Assembly (NCBI GenBank): GCA_013399695.1
Contig: VXAU01003517.1
Span: 93,650-157,649, forward strand
Source: Formicarius rufipectus
Taxonomy: Eukaryota > Chordata > Aves > Passeriformes > Formicariidae
DNA length: 64,000 bases
Reading direction: 5' to 3'
Shown: positions 48,888 to 61,818 of the stretch, piece by piece
Numbering within the stretch: position 1 is the stretch's first letter
How the letters are laid out: each line of letters starts with the position of its first letter
Notes under the pieces: generated by a model
What the model was told of the DNA's origin: nothing
Seen by the model: only the letters and a program-made list of their open reading frames with translations
Databases searched by the model: none
Translations under genes and position numbers: made by a program

Positions 48888-51800
48888 CTGAAACAGAATG
48901 TCAGCAGTCAAGGAGAGGCTAAAACAGATGATTTGTACAAGATCTGGAAGAATTCTGGTTAGAAGGTATCGGCATATATGTATTTTTATCTTCAACAGTG
49001 AAGCTTAACCCACAAATTAGGTGACAGGAGAAAAACATTTATGTCAATGTATGTTTATTTACTATGAAGCACAAAACAAATGCTTCATTGGAAAGCTCAG
49101 TGTTCCTTCTCACCCATCCTTTTAACGCCAAAGAGCATTTATACGTAACGTTTAGCAGCTTTTTTCATCAAAACAGGTACTTCCAAGCAGGAACCATCCC
49201 ACTGTAAGACAGATGTCTAACATAGATTAGATGACTCAGCTGCTGCAGGGCTGATCTCCCTCCACTGACTGCGGGGTGAACCTTGGATCAGGCAGCAAAC
49301 TGCTACTTGGTTAAAATTAGCCCAGGTGACACCATTCCACCTCAAAATAATTACATTAACAGCAAGTGTCAGTCCATGTTTTTCATGGAAAATATTCACA
49401 GCTAGATTTTCATTACCCATGACAGAATGGGAACCCCCAACACAGAAGATATGACCAAGTCTGAAACCAGTCTTTGCTTTGGAAAATTGCAGTTTAATAC
49501 CTAACTCCTTACATCAATTAAAAGACTGGAGGGCTTCTCAGTAAAGTCTAAAGTTTCCTTCAAAATGTGCTTTGCTCCAGCTGTGAGACTTGCTTTTAAG
49601 TTCTGTCATTACTTCATCTTTGAGCTCTACTGCCATATCAAATCATAACCTACTGTGACCAGCCTCTGAACACCTGAAGATCAAACAAGTTTTTCTGAAA
49701 ATGTATTTGAATATGCGTTTATGGATTTGGATTTATTTGGATTTATGGAAGTGGATTTATTTTTTTTATATCTACCTTTAGCCTCCTAAACTTTCATCTT
49801 TTGGGTAAAGATGTAATCACTGATTATAAAACCTATTATGAAATACAAAAACCATGTCCTACCAGCTTCTCCAAAAGAAATAAATTGTACAATGAGAGTT
49901 TTGTAGACAGTTGTCTGAACAAAAATAACCACTGAAATCCACTTATTCCCTCAAGAGTAACTTACTGCTTTAAAGTAACTCTAGCATAAACATCTCGTCC
50001 AAAAAAATGCCAGACTGAAACTTCTTAACACTTACCATCCAGCCTTTTGCTAATCTGTTCTTTTGCAGGTCTGTTTACCCAGCACTTCTTCAGTATTTCA
50101 TTCTTTTCTTTATTTTCTCCGTCATTAGATCCATTTTCCTTCACTGTTTCAGAGTTCATTAGCTCACTAGTGGGATTTTCAGGGTTTTCTGACGACGTCT
50201 CTGTGTCCTGAAGCTTCTCCTCTGAGCAGGTCCCTTTAGTTTCTGAGGCAGGCTCACAGTTTTCCACCTTAGATTCAGGTGGGTGTTCTGAGGACACCAC
50301 GGAAGGATCTGGTGGAGTTGTTCTTTCTGGCGAGCTGGAGCCTTCGGAAATGTTCAGCGGGGTAGGTGGGAGCTCAGCCGAGAGCCCATCGAGCTCCTTG
50401 TGCGGTCGTGGAGGCTTTTCTGTTATTTCTGAAAGTTTTACTGTGTTGTAGCAAAGTTTTGTGTATTCACTACCCAGCCTTTGACATAATTCATTAATAA
50501 TAACATCACAGTCTCCGAGAAGCTCCACATCAAAGTGTAGATGAGGCAAAGGTTCCCTATTAATTAAGATCTGAGGCACTTCATGGGGGATGGAACCTAA
50601 ATATAGAAAAGAATTCAAACTTCAGTTTTACTTTCAGCACAGATCTACTGAGAAACCTTGATTCCTCAGGCTTCTCTTCATACCTTCACTTCCAGCAGGA
50701 CCAAAACAGCCAGATCAGAAAGAAGCCAAATAAATCCCAAATTTAACAACAGCAGTCTGAGGTGTTATGCCTACTGTGGCCTACTGCTTAGACGTTTCTT
50801 GGTTTTTCCAGTTAAAAGTGTTCCTCAATCACTGAGAAACACATGCACAGAAATAACGACTACAATAATGCTTGGTCAAGTGTTAGAGCTTAAAATTAGT
50901 ACTATAATATCTTAAGAATTATGTTGATTTTATGCATTTAAGTACTTAAGTGCACAGGACGAATATACTCCTGGTAAATGACACCCCTTTAATTAGGTCA
51001 AAGTATTTCCAGGTTGTACAGGTTGTTTAAGCCCACTGTGTGTCACTTAATAGTAACTTCAAAATAAGCCACAACTCACGTACCTAATGTACCTGATCTG
51101 ATTTTTTGATACATTTAGATCTTTTGAGATCACTCCCTTTTAAATCTTACAAGTAACTATGAAAGCATATTGCAAGCAGGGAGAGAAATCAGTTGAGTCT
51201 TAGAACAGAGTCATTCAAGTTTTAGAAGAGTGTTTTTATAGATTACCATTTCATTACCTTGAGATCTACCTGGAGTAAAAAAAAAAAAGCACTTAGAGTT
51301 TGCTACTTTCTCTATTTTGCATTTCAGCTTTACGTGGGCAAGCACCTTTAATCTTAGATGCTTAATCTCGTTTCCTCAAGCCAAAAAGGATTTCTCAGAG
51401 CTCTTAACTGAGAATTTCATTTTTGTCCCAAATTTTTGGAAGAAAATATTACAAGAGTCACTTACTTGGAATCAATGCTACTGGTCTTACTTTCAGTGAA
51501 GACCCAATGACAATAAGGAGATCAACCTCATTTTTGTCATACTTCATGGCACGATGGAACTGCTCAGGTAAGTTCTCTCCGAAGAACACAATGTCTGGCT
51601 TCATGATGGTGAGTGGCTCATCAGGTGGGCATCTGGGACATCGGGGCACAACCTGCACCACAACACTTCCTATTACTCCAAGACAAGGCTGTGCATTTGA
51701 AAACGTCAGATTTCTGCATTTCACAGACACTTGGCAAAAGGCAGTGAAGTTTCAATGTATTTCCTCATTTCATTTTTCTGCTGATGTACAGACAAGTCCA

Positions 51801-54800
51801 TTTCTTACTCTAGTATGCAGCAACTGCAGAGGGACATAAAGCTACAGCAGGAATAAAGAGGGAGAAGCCAGGCAGATGTGCAGCACAATTCTTATTTGAC
51901 AACTAAGGCAAAGTCCAGAAGTCATGCTCAGCACCAATAAGCAATCACCTCCCACTTGACAGGTACGTATTTGTCTTGGTTAAATCAGAGCAAAAACTTA
52001 CATTTTGCTGTCAGTTTACATCTGAGGATCTGATACAAACCCCTTCCTATGCAGGGTCTGTTGCAGAGCTTTACCTCTAGTTTCTCCTCTCCTCCAAAAG
52101 GGCACGTGTGTTATACACACAGAGGAACAGGGCACTGTGGCAGGCAGCTGGCTAAAAGCAGACAGGACAAGAACAGGACAGACTTTTGTTTGGTCTCCAT
52201 TTAAAACTCTTCTAATTCCTCCAAAAATGGAGCAGAATCCTTTGGCAAAAGGGGATGAGAGTTACATTTGTGGACAAATAGACTCCCTCTCCTGAAATCA
52301 GAGGGTTTTCTGATCTCTGGGACCTCTTTCAGCTCCTTCCTACCTCAAGATTTTTCCAGAGAGAAGAGAAGCAAGACAGTGAGTGACAGATCTACAGACA
52401 AGACTTTGATTACCAGTGAGCAATTTTCCTTTTAACAGTTCAAGTCTTCTCAGCTATAGTGTTAAAATGCAATGCCCCAGAATAAATCTAAGGAGCTAAA
52501 CATAGCTGCAATCCTATAGCAATCATCACAAGCTATAAATCAGAGCTGTAAATGTGTAAAGAGATGTGTATTACCTATTGTAAGAGGAAAATATGTGAAA
52601 ACTGACATTTAATTGCATAACAAGTCCCTCTTGTACAGAGAACAGCTGCAGAAAAAAAAACCAAACCAGAATGTAGGAAGTTTAAATCAAAGAATTAGTT
52701 CTATGGATGCCTGCAGTGGGACAGAAGACAATGCTCTCCAAATGAGAAAACATCACAAGTAGCAGGCCTTCCTCTGGTGTCAAAGGACCTTTCCCAAAAT
52801 TTAAGTCCTTGAAAGAAGAAAACCTTGTGGGAGGGATGTCTTAAGAAGCACTTTGGCACAGGAGCTAGGAACTGGCATGAAGGACACCTTCACCTTGTAC
52901 CCAAGGTAAATAGCATCCAGTAACCCCATACTTAGGGGAAACACACCAAAGAATTCCTCCAAGAGGAGCAGATGGCTAGATTGAATATCAAACTTTTTCT
53001 TCAGATCTTTACATATTATAAAGAAAACTCAGACAAACAGCTTATGTATTTCTTAAGCTTTTCCCCTTGCTGTCTCTTTTGTTCATGTCAGTGATGCCTT
53101 TGCACTTTTTGGAAGGTTAAGGAGGGTAATTAATTTGCTCTGTATTAGGAGGAAGATGAAATGAAGACCTCTAACTTTAAAACACCAAGTAAAAAACTGT
53201 TTCCATTATTTCTCCCAGCAAGTCCAATGACTTGTGACTTAGTGGATCTCCTGTTGAAATCATCTGAGTAACGGTAATGGACCCATAAATGCATTTCAAC
53301 ACTATACTACTCGCCAGCTTTTCTCTGCTAATCCTCAGAGAGGTCATCAGTAAAGGGGAAGATTTATTCCAAGAGCTGAAATTGATACCAAGAAGTTAAA
53401 GCTACAAAACTGGCCTCTAATAGGATCCTCTTTCCCTCCAGCAGCAGCTCCCTCAAATCCCTACCAGCTCTGCTGATGCATTTCTCTAATTAAAGAGAAA
53501 TGGAATTTCTCACTGACTGTTGATATTATCCATATATCAAAAACAAGATTAGTAAAGATTTCATTGGCTTAAGAATAGCCAAAAACTGGGGCATGCTTTC
53601 CATTTCTTGAGCCCTTTCTTCCTAAATCTGAGACCCTTTCACTAGTTCTTGAAGCCAAAAATAGCTAAAATGGTATTTTTGGAAGTGACTAACAATTGTC
53701 TTACTTGGATGTTCTCTGTGCTTTATACTTGCTGCTATTTCTCATCCAGAGAGATGATTGTGTACAAGAGAGAATCATTCTTCAGGGCACAAGCACTGTA
53801 TCTTGGAAGTGGCAAATGAATGAAGAGCAGGATTTTTCTAAACAGATGGCCTCAAACAATTCTCTGTATGTATTCTGTTGAAAGGAAATCCTGGCAGAAA
53901 GATGCTAGCCAGACTTACTTCCTTGTGAAGCACTTACAGCTATCAAAGGATGGCAAAGTATTTCTAGGGAAAACTAAGGACCTGGGGCCAGGTGTAACCA
54001 AACTTTCAAGGAGTGGTGCACAGCAGAGACCAGAACCTTGATTAGCCATTAGGACCCAAGTACCAAAACTATCTTTGTGAAAGAGGACTTGTTAGAGAAG
54101 AAAACTGTTGAAATGAACAGTGTTTTGTTCCATAACTTCAGAAAAGTTTTCTTTTGATATGTGAGGAATCAAATTCTGCATTTTAGAGAGGCAACAGAAA
54201 AGATACTGCATAGCACTGGGCTGAGAAATGCAGGCTACAGAATAAAAGTAATGATGATAAACAGAATTCTTTTTCAGGAATAAAGGAGGAAGGACATATT
54301 TTCTTTTAGCTGCTCTATTCCTTACTTTGTGAAATCATATTTGGCAATACCAGTATTAATCTGCATTATGAAAACAGTTCAGTATTACAGATAGGGCCTG
54401 CCTTGGGAAGATATACCTGGCAACAGTACTGCAAGATTAGGGCTGAGAGACTGAGTGTAATAAGCTCCTTGAGGCTCATCTTGCAAGAGAACCCTCTTTG
54501 CTCCCATGAGGCAGAATTCTCTCCACTGTCCGTCACTGCCATTCCTGACTCTGGCAGGGTCTGGCCATTGCGGCTCAAGTTTGGTTCAGCATAGGAACAC
54601 ACAGCAATTCAAGTGGTGCTTGGAAAAAGAGACTAACAATCCAAACAGAAAGTTAAAACATGTTTAGAAGGAAGAAAACCTGAAACTCCAACCAGCTGGT
54701 TTTGAAGGTGAAGGAGCAGCAAACATCTGTAAGGTAAGAAGTTCTTAAAAATAATATTCTTAATAGTAAAGTAAGCCATATTTCACATTCACTATTTCAG

Positions 54801-57800
54801 TGTTACAAGGCTTTAGGCTTATGAGATTCACGTTTCTCAAAGCTTTAACTCAAACATCTCTTCTGAAAGCCTTTCAGTCAGTTCTATTTCAAATGTAATA
54901 CCTGAAGGATTTACATCCTTTCCATGTTTCTCATTTAAAGTTTCAACTGTGGACTCCAGAGCATTTATCAAAAAAACATGCGTCTGCAGAAAGAGCCACC
55001 ATTCATTTGTATAAACTAGACTTTTTAGATCACAGAATCATCACCTCTGTTCCTTCAGAAGGGGAAGAAAGGCAAAGAGGGTCTCTCAAGTCAAAAGTTC
55101 ATCTGCTCTGACAGAACAGAACCAACTCCTGCCCTGGCTCTGTAGCACTTCACACCCAGATGGGGGGAGTTCAGATTATGGAATAGCTTGGCAGTCCTAG
55201 AAAGCAACACCCAACATCTCAGCTGATCCTTGCTCTGTTGTCAGCAATCTCTCTGTGCATCATTTGCTGTTTAAACACATTTTTAACACAGGTAAGTGCT
55301 CAAAGAGCAGCCAATGTTAGAAAAGGCTGAGTGCTTTCTCAGTGTGACTCTGAGTTCAGGTTAACATAAAGCAAGTATAAATCTAAGTTTCTACTTACCA
55401 TTTAGCTTTTATTTTCTCGGAGGTGCCATTAAAAATAGACTCTTAAGGTTTTGTTCTGGTTTTTCCCATTACCTAATTTTTGCAGTACAGTATTTGACTA
55501 TCCTTTTAAATACCAGAGGAAATGCTAAAATACAGAAAGGCACTTTTATGAAGTATATACAAAGATATGGAGCCTTCTAGAAGCAGATCTTTTAAGCAAT
55601 CCCAGCATGGTGTTTTGGGGGTTTGTTTTTTTGAGAGAATTACTTAGAAAGCTGCAGTGAGTTCAAGTAAATTTTTTACCTGATTGAAAATATCTTCTCG
55701 AACAACTTCACAATCAACTTTGTATTTACAGATCAGGCAGGAAGCTGTTGCAAAGGAACCTGAGGGGAAAAGCCCATATGGTAGAATCAGAATCAGTCAT
55801 TCAGATTTGGTCTTTTTGCCAAAGCTGTTTTGACACAAAGGCTGTTATGTTGCAGTGCTATAGAAATCAGGCATTAAAAAAAGTAATGTCAAACTAAGAG
55901 GAGATAATTGTAATAGTAGAAGTTGTCCTTCTAGATGTTAGTCAGCAGATATCTTGTTTTAAGAGTAGCTTAAAGTAACAATTCAGACGTTTATACAGCA
56001 TGTTAGGGACATGCTTGTCAGGCTAGCAGACCTAACCCTCCTGGAGGCATCTGTTGCTACCTACTTGCAGCTCTATTATGTGAATTACTTTTCACCATCA
56101 GGAGGACTTGATCAAGAAATCTGCTGTCCCATGCATGAGTCATGCACAGCCAGCATCCCACTGCCTCCAATCACTCAGTTACAGCAATGGCAAGGAATAC
56201 AGTCTAGTTCCAGATCTACTGGTTGAGTGCAAGAGCCATTTTCAATTCTGAAAATGCATCTCAGACACCATCATTTTCATGGCAGAAACTTTACTGTAGG
56301 TCTGCAATGAGAAATGGGTCTGAAGGTTCACATATGAAGTCCCCAAATCACTTCAAGGTTCCTTGTTAACTACTCATGATTAACTTGCCGTTGCCACAGC
56401 CAGAGAAAAAAGATAAATACAGCAGTGTATTTAAGTGTATTAACCCTTACATAAGTGTTTTAGTTTCTCTTTAGCTACTACTATAAGTCAAAGATCTTTT
56501 AGTAAAGAGCAGCAACTGTATGTCTCATAAAGCTTGATGTGCTTGAAACAGCCTTTACTAATTTCCAAAGGCCTCAAAATCCAAAAGTCCATAGCATATT
56601 TTTTAAAAATCTGTTTAATATGAAGTCGCCTTGTACAGGACATACCCTAAAGATGGTCTGCAATGTCATCACTTCAGTGTGCAACTGGAAAAGTGGGGAG
56701 CTTGAGCAGTGATGTGCCTTACAAACGTGACAGAACAGTGTTTAGACAATTCATTTGCCAGATGTTTACTAAATGATCCAAACATGGACTTCAAGAACTG
56801 ATTTTCTGCATCCTTTCCTTAAAAATGAATCTTTGGACTGTCAGTTTGACACATGCAAGTCCTTGGAAATGGAGTTCATCAAACAACTAAAGCGATTCCA
56901 CTTAATTTGGCATCATAGTTACAGAATGTGTACGACACTGAAAGCATAACAAGATGATCTTCAGCGGAACTGGTGATTAATCCACAATGTTTTATACATG
57001 AGATGAAGTCATTGAAGTGTCAGGATATTTCAGGATTTCAGTGGAATATAACCTAAATAAAGAGTCAGGTGACAGCCAGACTCCCATTTCATTGATAGAC
57101 AGTGAAAGGGACTTAGGACAAGAGTGATTTCCATGCTGTGTTCTTGTACAGATCAAGAAGCAACAAATGCATTTTAGAAATTATGGTCTAAGCTTATGCA
57201 AGCAGAATTGTGGATCTTCACTGATACACAGAGACTACTGTTTATCAAGTTCAACTCCTGAAAGAACTATTTCCACTTAAAACGCTTCTGATTTAGATAT
57301 TAAAGCTATCTAAAAAAAATTTTCAACATTTTAAAAGCAGAGTATTTGTTGGCAAGAGACAGGAATTTAAGGAGAAGAAGTTTAATTCCAAAGCAGTTAC
57401 CTTGTCACATGCATCAGTAAGAATCAATCCTACACCTAAATAAGTGAAACTAAACCCACTAACCATGACACTGTATTATCCTTTGGATTCCTGCAACCTG
57501 TTCCAGTGTGTCGATGTTCTGAGTATAGTTGCGAAGTAGCTTTCCTTCTTTATCCATCAAAGCTATGAACTTGTGACAGAGAGATGGCTGGAACTGTCCT
57601 GGATAGATTTCCTAGGGAATTCAGAAGCACATTAGAGAATGTAAATGTCTGTATTTTTTGGGCAGTGATTCACACTGAGCTAAATCCTGTCACCAGGGAT
57701 CAAGTCAGCAATTAATGTTGTCACTCCCTTTGCACTTTGTCACTGCTCTGGAGCCAACCCTTGTTTCCACAGCTCAGCTTCTGATCATATCAAGATGAAC

Positions 57801-60800
57801 TGCCTCTTGCAAGTTGCTATTTTTTTCTTTACAGAGCATAAAAGCAACATTTCAATCTCTTTCTGGTTTTGATAATTGTGGAATAGGAAAGTTTTTCCCC
57901 TTCTGAAGTGTCAACTAACATTGATATTTGTTAAATCAAAACATATATTCTGATGGACAGAAAAAGAGAAGGAGGAGAAAAAAGTAAAAACAAACAAACA
58001 AAAAAGTATCATCTAAATTTGATTTGGACTTTCCTGGAGAAACCTTGGTATAAATAGGCTTCAAGTATGTTGACTTTTTTGCTTGCTGTGGCATTTTTTG
58101 TTCTGGGGTTTTATTGGGTATTTTTGGTAAGTTTATGTGTGTGTATGTTTTAATATTAAAAAACAAAGTAACTGAGTATATTAATGAGCATCAAAATATG
58201 GTTATGTGGATAGGAAACCTTCATAGAAAGCCAAGCAGATGAAGAATGCATTGGATTTTCTTTTCCAATCTTTGTAACATAACAGAGCAGTATTATAAAT
58301 TGTGAGCAGAGGGGAGAACAAGTGAGCACAACTAGTGGTGATTGATTTTCACAAGTCCTCACTGGTCCTGTAGAAATTCTTATATTTTGAGTTTGATTTT
58401 CTTTTGATGCAAGGAAATTGCAGGCTATATGCACTTGGGGTTTTTTTGTTTCACATATGTCTCCAGCTTCTACAATTCCTTCTTGCCTAGGAGATGTACT
58501 CACTGCTTTTGAACCTATTTAATATCACTAACATCTTTTCAGCTATTAGAATGGGGGTGCGTATCATGAACTTCTAACAGGAACAGTAAAAATAAGCTTA
58601 AAAAATAACAAGAAAAGATAGAATGTTGCTAAATATTTCCAGTTTTATATCTGATTTTAGTGTTATCTGTCTTTACTGACCAAGAACTGTTGGAAAACCG
58701 TACCTTTGCAAACTTAAAGAATGGTCTGGGATCCTTTCTGAAGTATTCTATATCAAACATTGCTTGAGGATCTGGAAGGTCTGGGAAGTCTACAGCAAGG
58801 CGTGCGTAGATACCATCTCTGGATCTAAAGTCAGGTATTCCACAGGACACAGACACCTGAAACACATTTTTGCAATCTGAAGTGAAACTACATATTGGGC
58901 TATAAAGAGTTGCTATGATAGAAACTCTGGGAAACCGTATTTCTGTGTGCTCAGAGACATTAAGAACAAAACCAGCCAAACAGGCTTGGTTCTTTGTATT
59001 TTTTTTTCTTCCCTTTTTCTATCTGTTTTTCCTTTGAAGTGGGGGCTGTATAACAATTCCCAAATCACAATCAGGAGAGGCAGCACAAAGTTTGACAAGT
59101 GGACAAAAAACCCTTTAGTAGAGTCCACACAGGAAGTACCAGGACACCGGGACTTGCTTTTACCACTGGAAGTTTTATAAGATGTGAACAAAAATTCTGA
59201 ATAATGTTGCATTAAATTTTGGTAGTAAGTGTTCACTGATCTGACAACTCATGCTTACACAGGGTGGTTAATGTTTTTTAAATTTTCATACGTGCTAACA
59301 CAGTTGATTCTTACTTCTGAAGGATAAATGTGATAATAATTGTTTATTGGTAAACACTGTTTATCAAAGCATTGTAGTAGTCAGTAAGGACTAAAATTAT
59401 TGTCTCAGACTACATCAAAATACTATGGGAAGAGGAGAAGAAACAGGTGTATGAAAGTACAGAGAGCAAGACTGGGTGACAGGAATAGCAGTGCTTTTCT
59501 AAAACTGATCTGAATTACTGGTCTGCTCTGAATCCTGTCACACCATCTGTGTGTGAACCACAGAAGCAAAAAGTGATCTGGTACACAGGTAAGAGATGCA
59601 AATGTTCTATACTAAAATAGTAAGTAACCTTATTACCATCATAGAGCAGCACATGCTAAAAGTGACAGTCTCCTGAAATTGGATCAAATTCTCCTTAGGA
59701 TCCTCCCCACTACCAACTCTCTTTTTAATTTTCAAGTCCTATTCTATTCCCTCAAGCTCCATCTGGTATTTTGAAGAAATCCACTGAGGTTTTCTTGAAG
59801 AAATCATTACCTTTGTTAGAAATGAAAAAATGGTTAGGATAGAAAATGTCCTGGACATGTAATGTGTTCTTATTCATGACTATTTTGCATGAAAGCAACT
59901 ATTTAAGACTACAAATGTCTACTAATTTTTTGCTATGAGAAGCGATCTTGTCATTTCCAACTTAAGCTCCAGTCCTTTCCATGGCCTTTCCTGTGCTGCC
60001 TCCTCCCACCCAGCACAGTGATATGATCCCATCATCTGCCTGCTGCAGGTAAGTACTTAACCCACCTGTCTGCCTATTTTCACGCTGCCACTGCAGGAAT
60101 ACCTACCCCAGCTCCAGTCAAGACCATTATCTTCTTGCACTCTTGTAGAAGTTTCACAGCATCATCAATGGTATTAATATCTTTCCTTTTTTTCCTTTTT
60201 GGTGGCTCTGAAAGGATGTTTATCACTATTTGCCACAGAGTCATATCATCCAGTTCAGGTGGGGGGATTGTTTCTGGCAGCAGGTCCTTCAGAATCGTCC
60301 GTGGGTCTGTACCTAACATGAGATGCTGCTGAACAAAAGTATAGGGACCTAAGGAAATAAAAAAATTCGAAAAAATAAAAATACTACTAATAAAATTTAA
60401 ACTGAGTCAAGTAATACATATGATTATGGTCACTGTTAGATTTAATAATGCTTGCTCCTACAGTTTTATGAATCCACTTTAATGCTCCATTCATCAAAAT
60501 TCCTGTATGTTTTGGTCTAAATTCCAAAGTGGTAAGATTTTATTTATTTACCACTATTTTATGTTAATCCATGAAGGAGTTCACAGCAAGTTAGTAAAAG
60601 TAGAAATCCCAGTTTGGAACAAACTTAATGGCTTTTAGAGGTGAACTTCTGTAGCAACAGGATTTTCACAAGGTGTCTCCATTTTATGGCTTCATCTGCA
60701 TTTTCCCAATGTTTGGTATTTACAGGAATAAGTTGAAGAGACAACAAACATACATATACATTCTAATGGTATTATAAATCATCACTTTAAATAGACAAAT

Positions 60801-61818
60801 AGGCCCAGCAGTCCATTGAATTTGTTGTTCTTTTGGTCATCTAACCCTCATTATTTCAGACATAACCTCCTAAAGCCATCAAATCAATCTTTCCAGAAAC
60901 ACTTGAGATTAGGGCTGTAGAAGGAAAATGGGTGCATCTTAAAAATCTAAACTAACAGGACCCAAATAGCCATCACTAAGAAAAGTTACACATAAAGAAA
61001 ACAAATACTACATGTATTTACCCAAAAGGTACCAACTGTGATCCTGTAAGGGGGGATCAGCAAAGACAACACATGGGCAGGTTTTAAGTGGAATACTGTG
61101 TTCTCGCAATGTGTTTCCTTGCAGTTATTCTTGTCAATACTGCCAAAACGAATGCTGTTGTATTGTCACACCTGTAAGTTCTAATTCCACTGCACCCTGA
61201 AAGCCACTGAGCCCCACAGACCTGGCCCTTGTGCAAGGCAAGGGCTTTGCACTGAGTTCCCAAAGCCACATTTCTCCATAGCTAATGTGCAATATATATT
61301 CCCAAATCAATGTCACAGGGCAGGGCTCACTCTCCTAAAATCACACAAGAATCATATTCTTGTTCCTTAAAGAATTAATACTAAATAAATAGGGTAGAAA
61401 TATGCCATAAATCAGTTTATGAGTCTGTGTATGATTTTAATAGGGATCACGGTAGGATTTCTACTCAAGAAAAAAACCAAGGCAGTGACAATTTTATTCA
61501 AAATACATCAAGTTTCAGGAGGCTCATTTTTAAACTCCTTAAATAGCATACAGAACACAGTAAACAAAGCTAAGCTGCTCAGAAGCATTAACTGCCAGTT
61601 GTTTGTTTTTTTTCCAACAGATAAAACTGTTTGCAGTCTGGGGAGATTTAAGTAACTGTTCAGAGGCAGAGAGCATCTAAGAACATCATATCGGCATCTA
61701 CCTATGCGTGGTCTTGGGGTCCAGTCACTAGAACTTGCATGTGAGGCTCTGTCGTCCTCATCACTGTCGCAGGAGTGAAAGCCATTGGCCATAATTTCAT
61801 CGCTGAGGAGAAAGTTAT
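48565..61818 (-). CDS. SIRT1: SIRT1, NAD-dependent protein deacetylase sirtuin-1 (exons 2-9; exon 1 missing)
   Basis: SIRT1 removes acetyl groups from lysines of histones, p53, FOXO and other nuclear proteins, using NAD+ and releasing nicotinamide. Eight exons on the minus strand join in one frame over 1,811 nt to a TAA stop, giving 602 residues plus one split codon. Seen in order: the NLS-like KRKKRK, the Rossmann NAD motif LTGAGVSVSCGIPDFRSRDG, QNIDTLE, the catalytic His in QCHGSF (human His363), the zinc pairs SCLIC and RCPRC, VIGSSLKV, NREPLPHLHF, the ITEKPPR segment C-terminal to the core, and an acidic tail ending HPSNAL. Exon sizes match the mammalian gene closely. The acidic, alanine-rich N-terminus encoded by exon 1 is not in the window. 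Confidence 0.97.
50036..50596 (-). CDS. SIRT1: SIRT1 exon 8
   Basis: 561 nt. SIPHEVPQILINREPLPHLH completes the catalytic core. After ITEKPPR comes a Ser/Thr/Pro/Glu-rich, poorly conserved stretch, ending CWVNRPAKEQISKRLDG. The acceptor is TATATTTAG and the donor GATG|GTAAGT. The length is divisible by three. Confidence 0.97.
51466..51652 (-). CDS. SIRT1: SIRT1 exon 7
   Basis: 187 nt. VVPRCPRCPPDEPLTIMKPD supplies the second zinc Cys pair; then IVFFGENLPEQFHRAMKYDK and DLLIVIGSSLKVRPVALIP. The acceptor is GTGGTGCAG and the donor CAA|GTAAGT. Confidence 0.97.
51653..55679 (-). other. SIRT1 intron 6 (4.0 kb)
   Basis: The largest SIRT1 intron in the window. I see no exon, recognisable repeat or RNA gene in it; short ORFs on both strands have no family resemblance. 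Confidence 0.7.
55680..55759 (-). CDS. SIRT1: SIRT1 exon 6
   Basis: 80 nt. SFATASCLICKYKVDCEVVR, then EDIFNQ; the Cys-x2-Cys is the first half of the structural zinc site. The acceptor is TCCCCTCAG and the donor CAG|GTAAAA. Confidence 0.95.
57464..57611 (-). CDS. SIRT1: SIRT1 exon 5
   Basis: 148 nt. EIYPGQFQPSLCHKFIALMD, then NYTQNIDTLEQVAGIQRIIQ and CH, ending just after the catalytic histidine codon. The acceptor is ATTCCCTAG and the donor CATG|GTTAGT. Too fragmented by frame to appear as a long ORF. Confidence 0.96.
57984..58005. repeat. Short (AAAC)n / A-rich simple repeat
   Basis: AAAACAAACAAACAAAAAAG in the SIRT1 intron between exons 4 and 5. Confidence 0.7.
58704..58856 (-). CDS. SIRT1: SIRT1 exon 4
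   Basis: 153 nt, 51 codons. VSVSCGIPDFRSRDGIYARL carries the sirtuin GIPDFRS signature; the exon ends DPRPFFKFAK. The acceptor is GTGTTTCAG and the donor AAG|GTACGG. Confidence 0.97.
60107..60348 (-). CDS. SIRT1: SIRT1 exon 3
   Basis: 242 nt. PYTFVQQHLMLGTDPRTILK, then the NLS-like SEPPKRKKRKDINTIDDAVK, ending at MVLTGAG, the start of the NAD-binding loop. The acceptor is ATTTCCTTAG and the donor GGG|GTAGGT. Confidence 0.95.
61702..61818 (-). CDS. SIRT1: SIRT1 exon 2
   Basis: 117 nt. Reads NFLLSDEIMANGFHSCDSDE, then DDRASHASSSDWTPRPRI. The acceptor is TCTTGCAG and the donor ATAG|GTAGAT. The first two bases complete an Asp codon begun in exon 1. Confidence 0.95.
   Translation of the reverse strand: MTFSSAMKLWPMAFTPATVMRTTEPHMQVLVTGPQDHA

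Noticed and set aside
50597..50618. ORF start upstream of SIRT1 exon 8 (MNSFLYLG)
   Set aside because: These residues are intron 7 read-through. The acceptor TATATTTAG places the exon start at 50,596.
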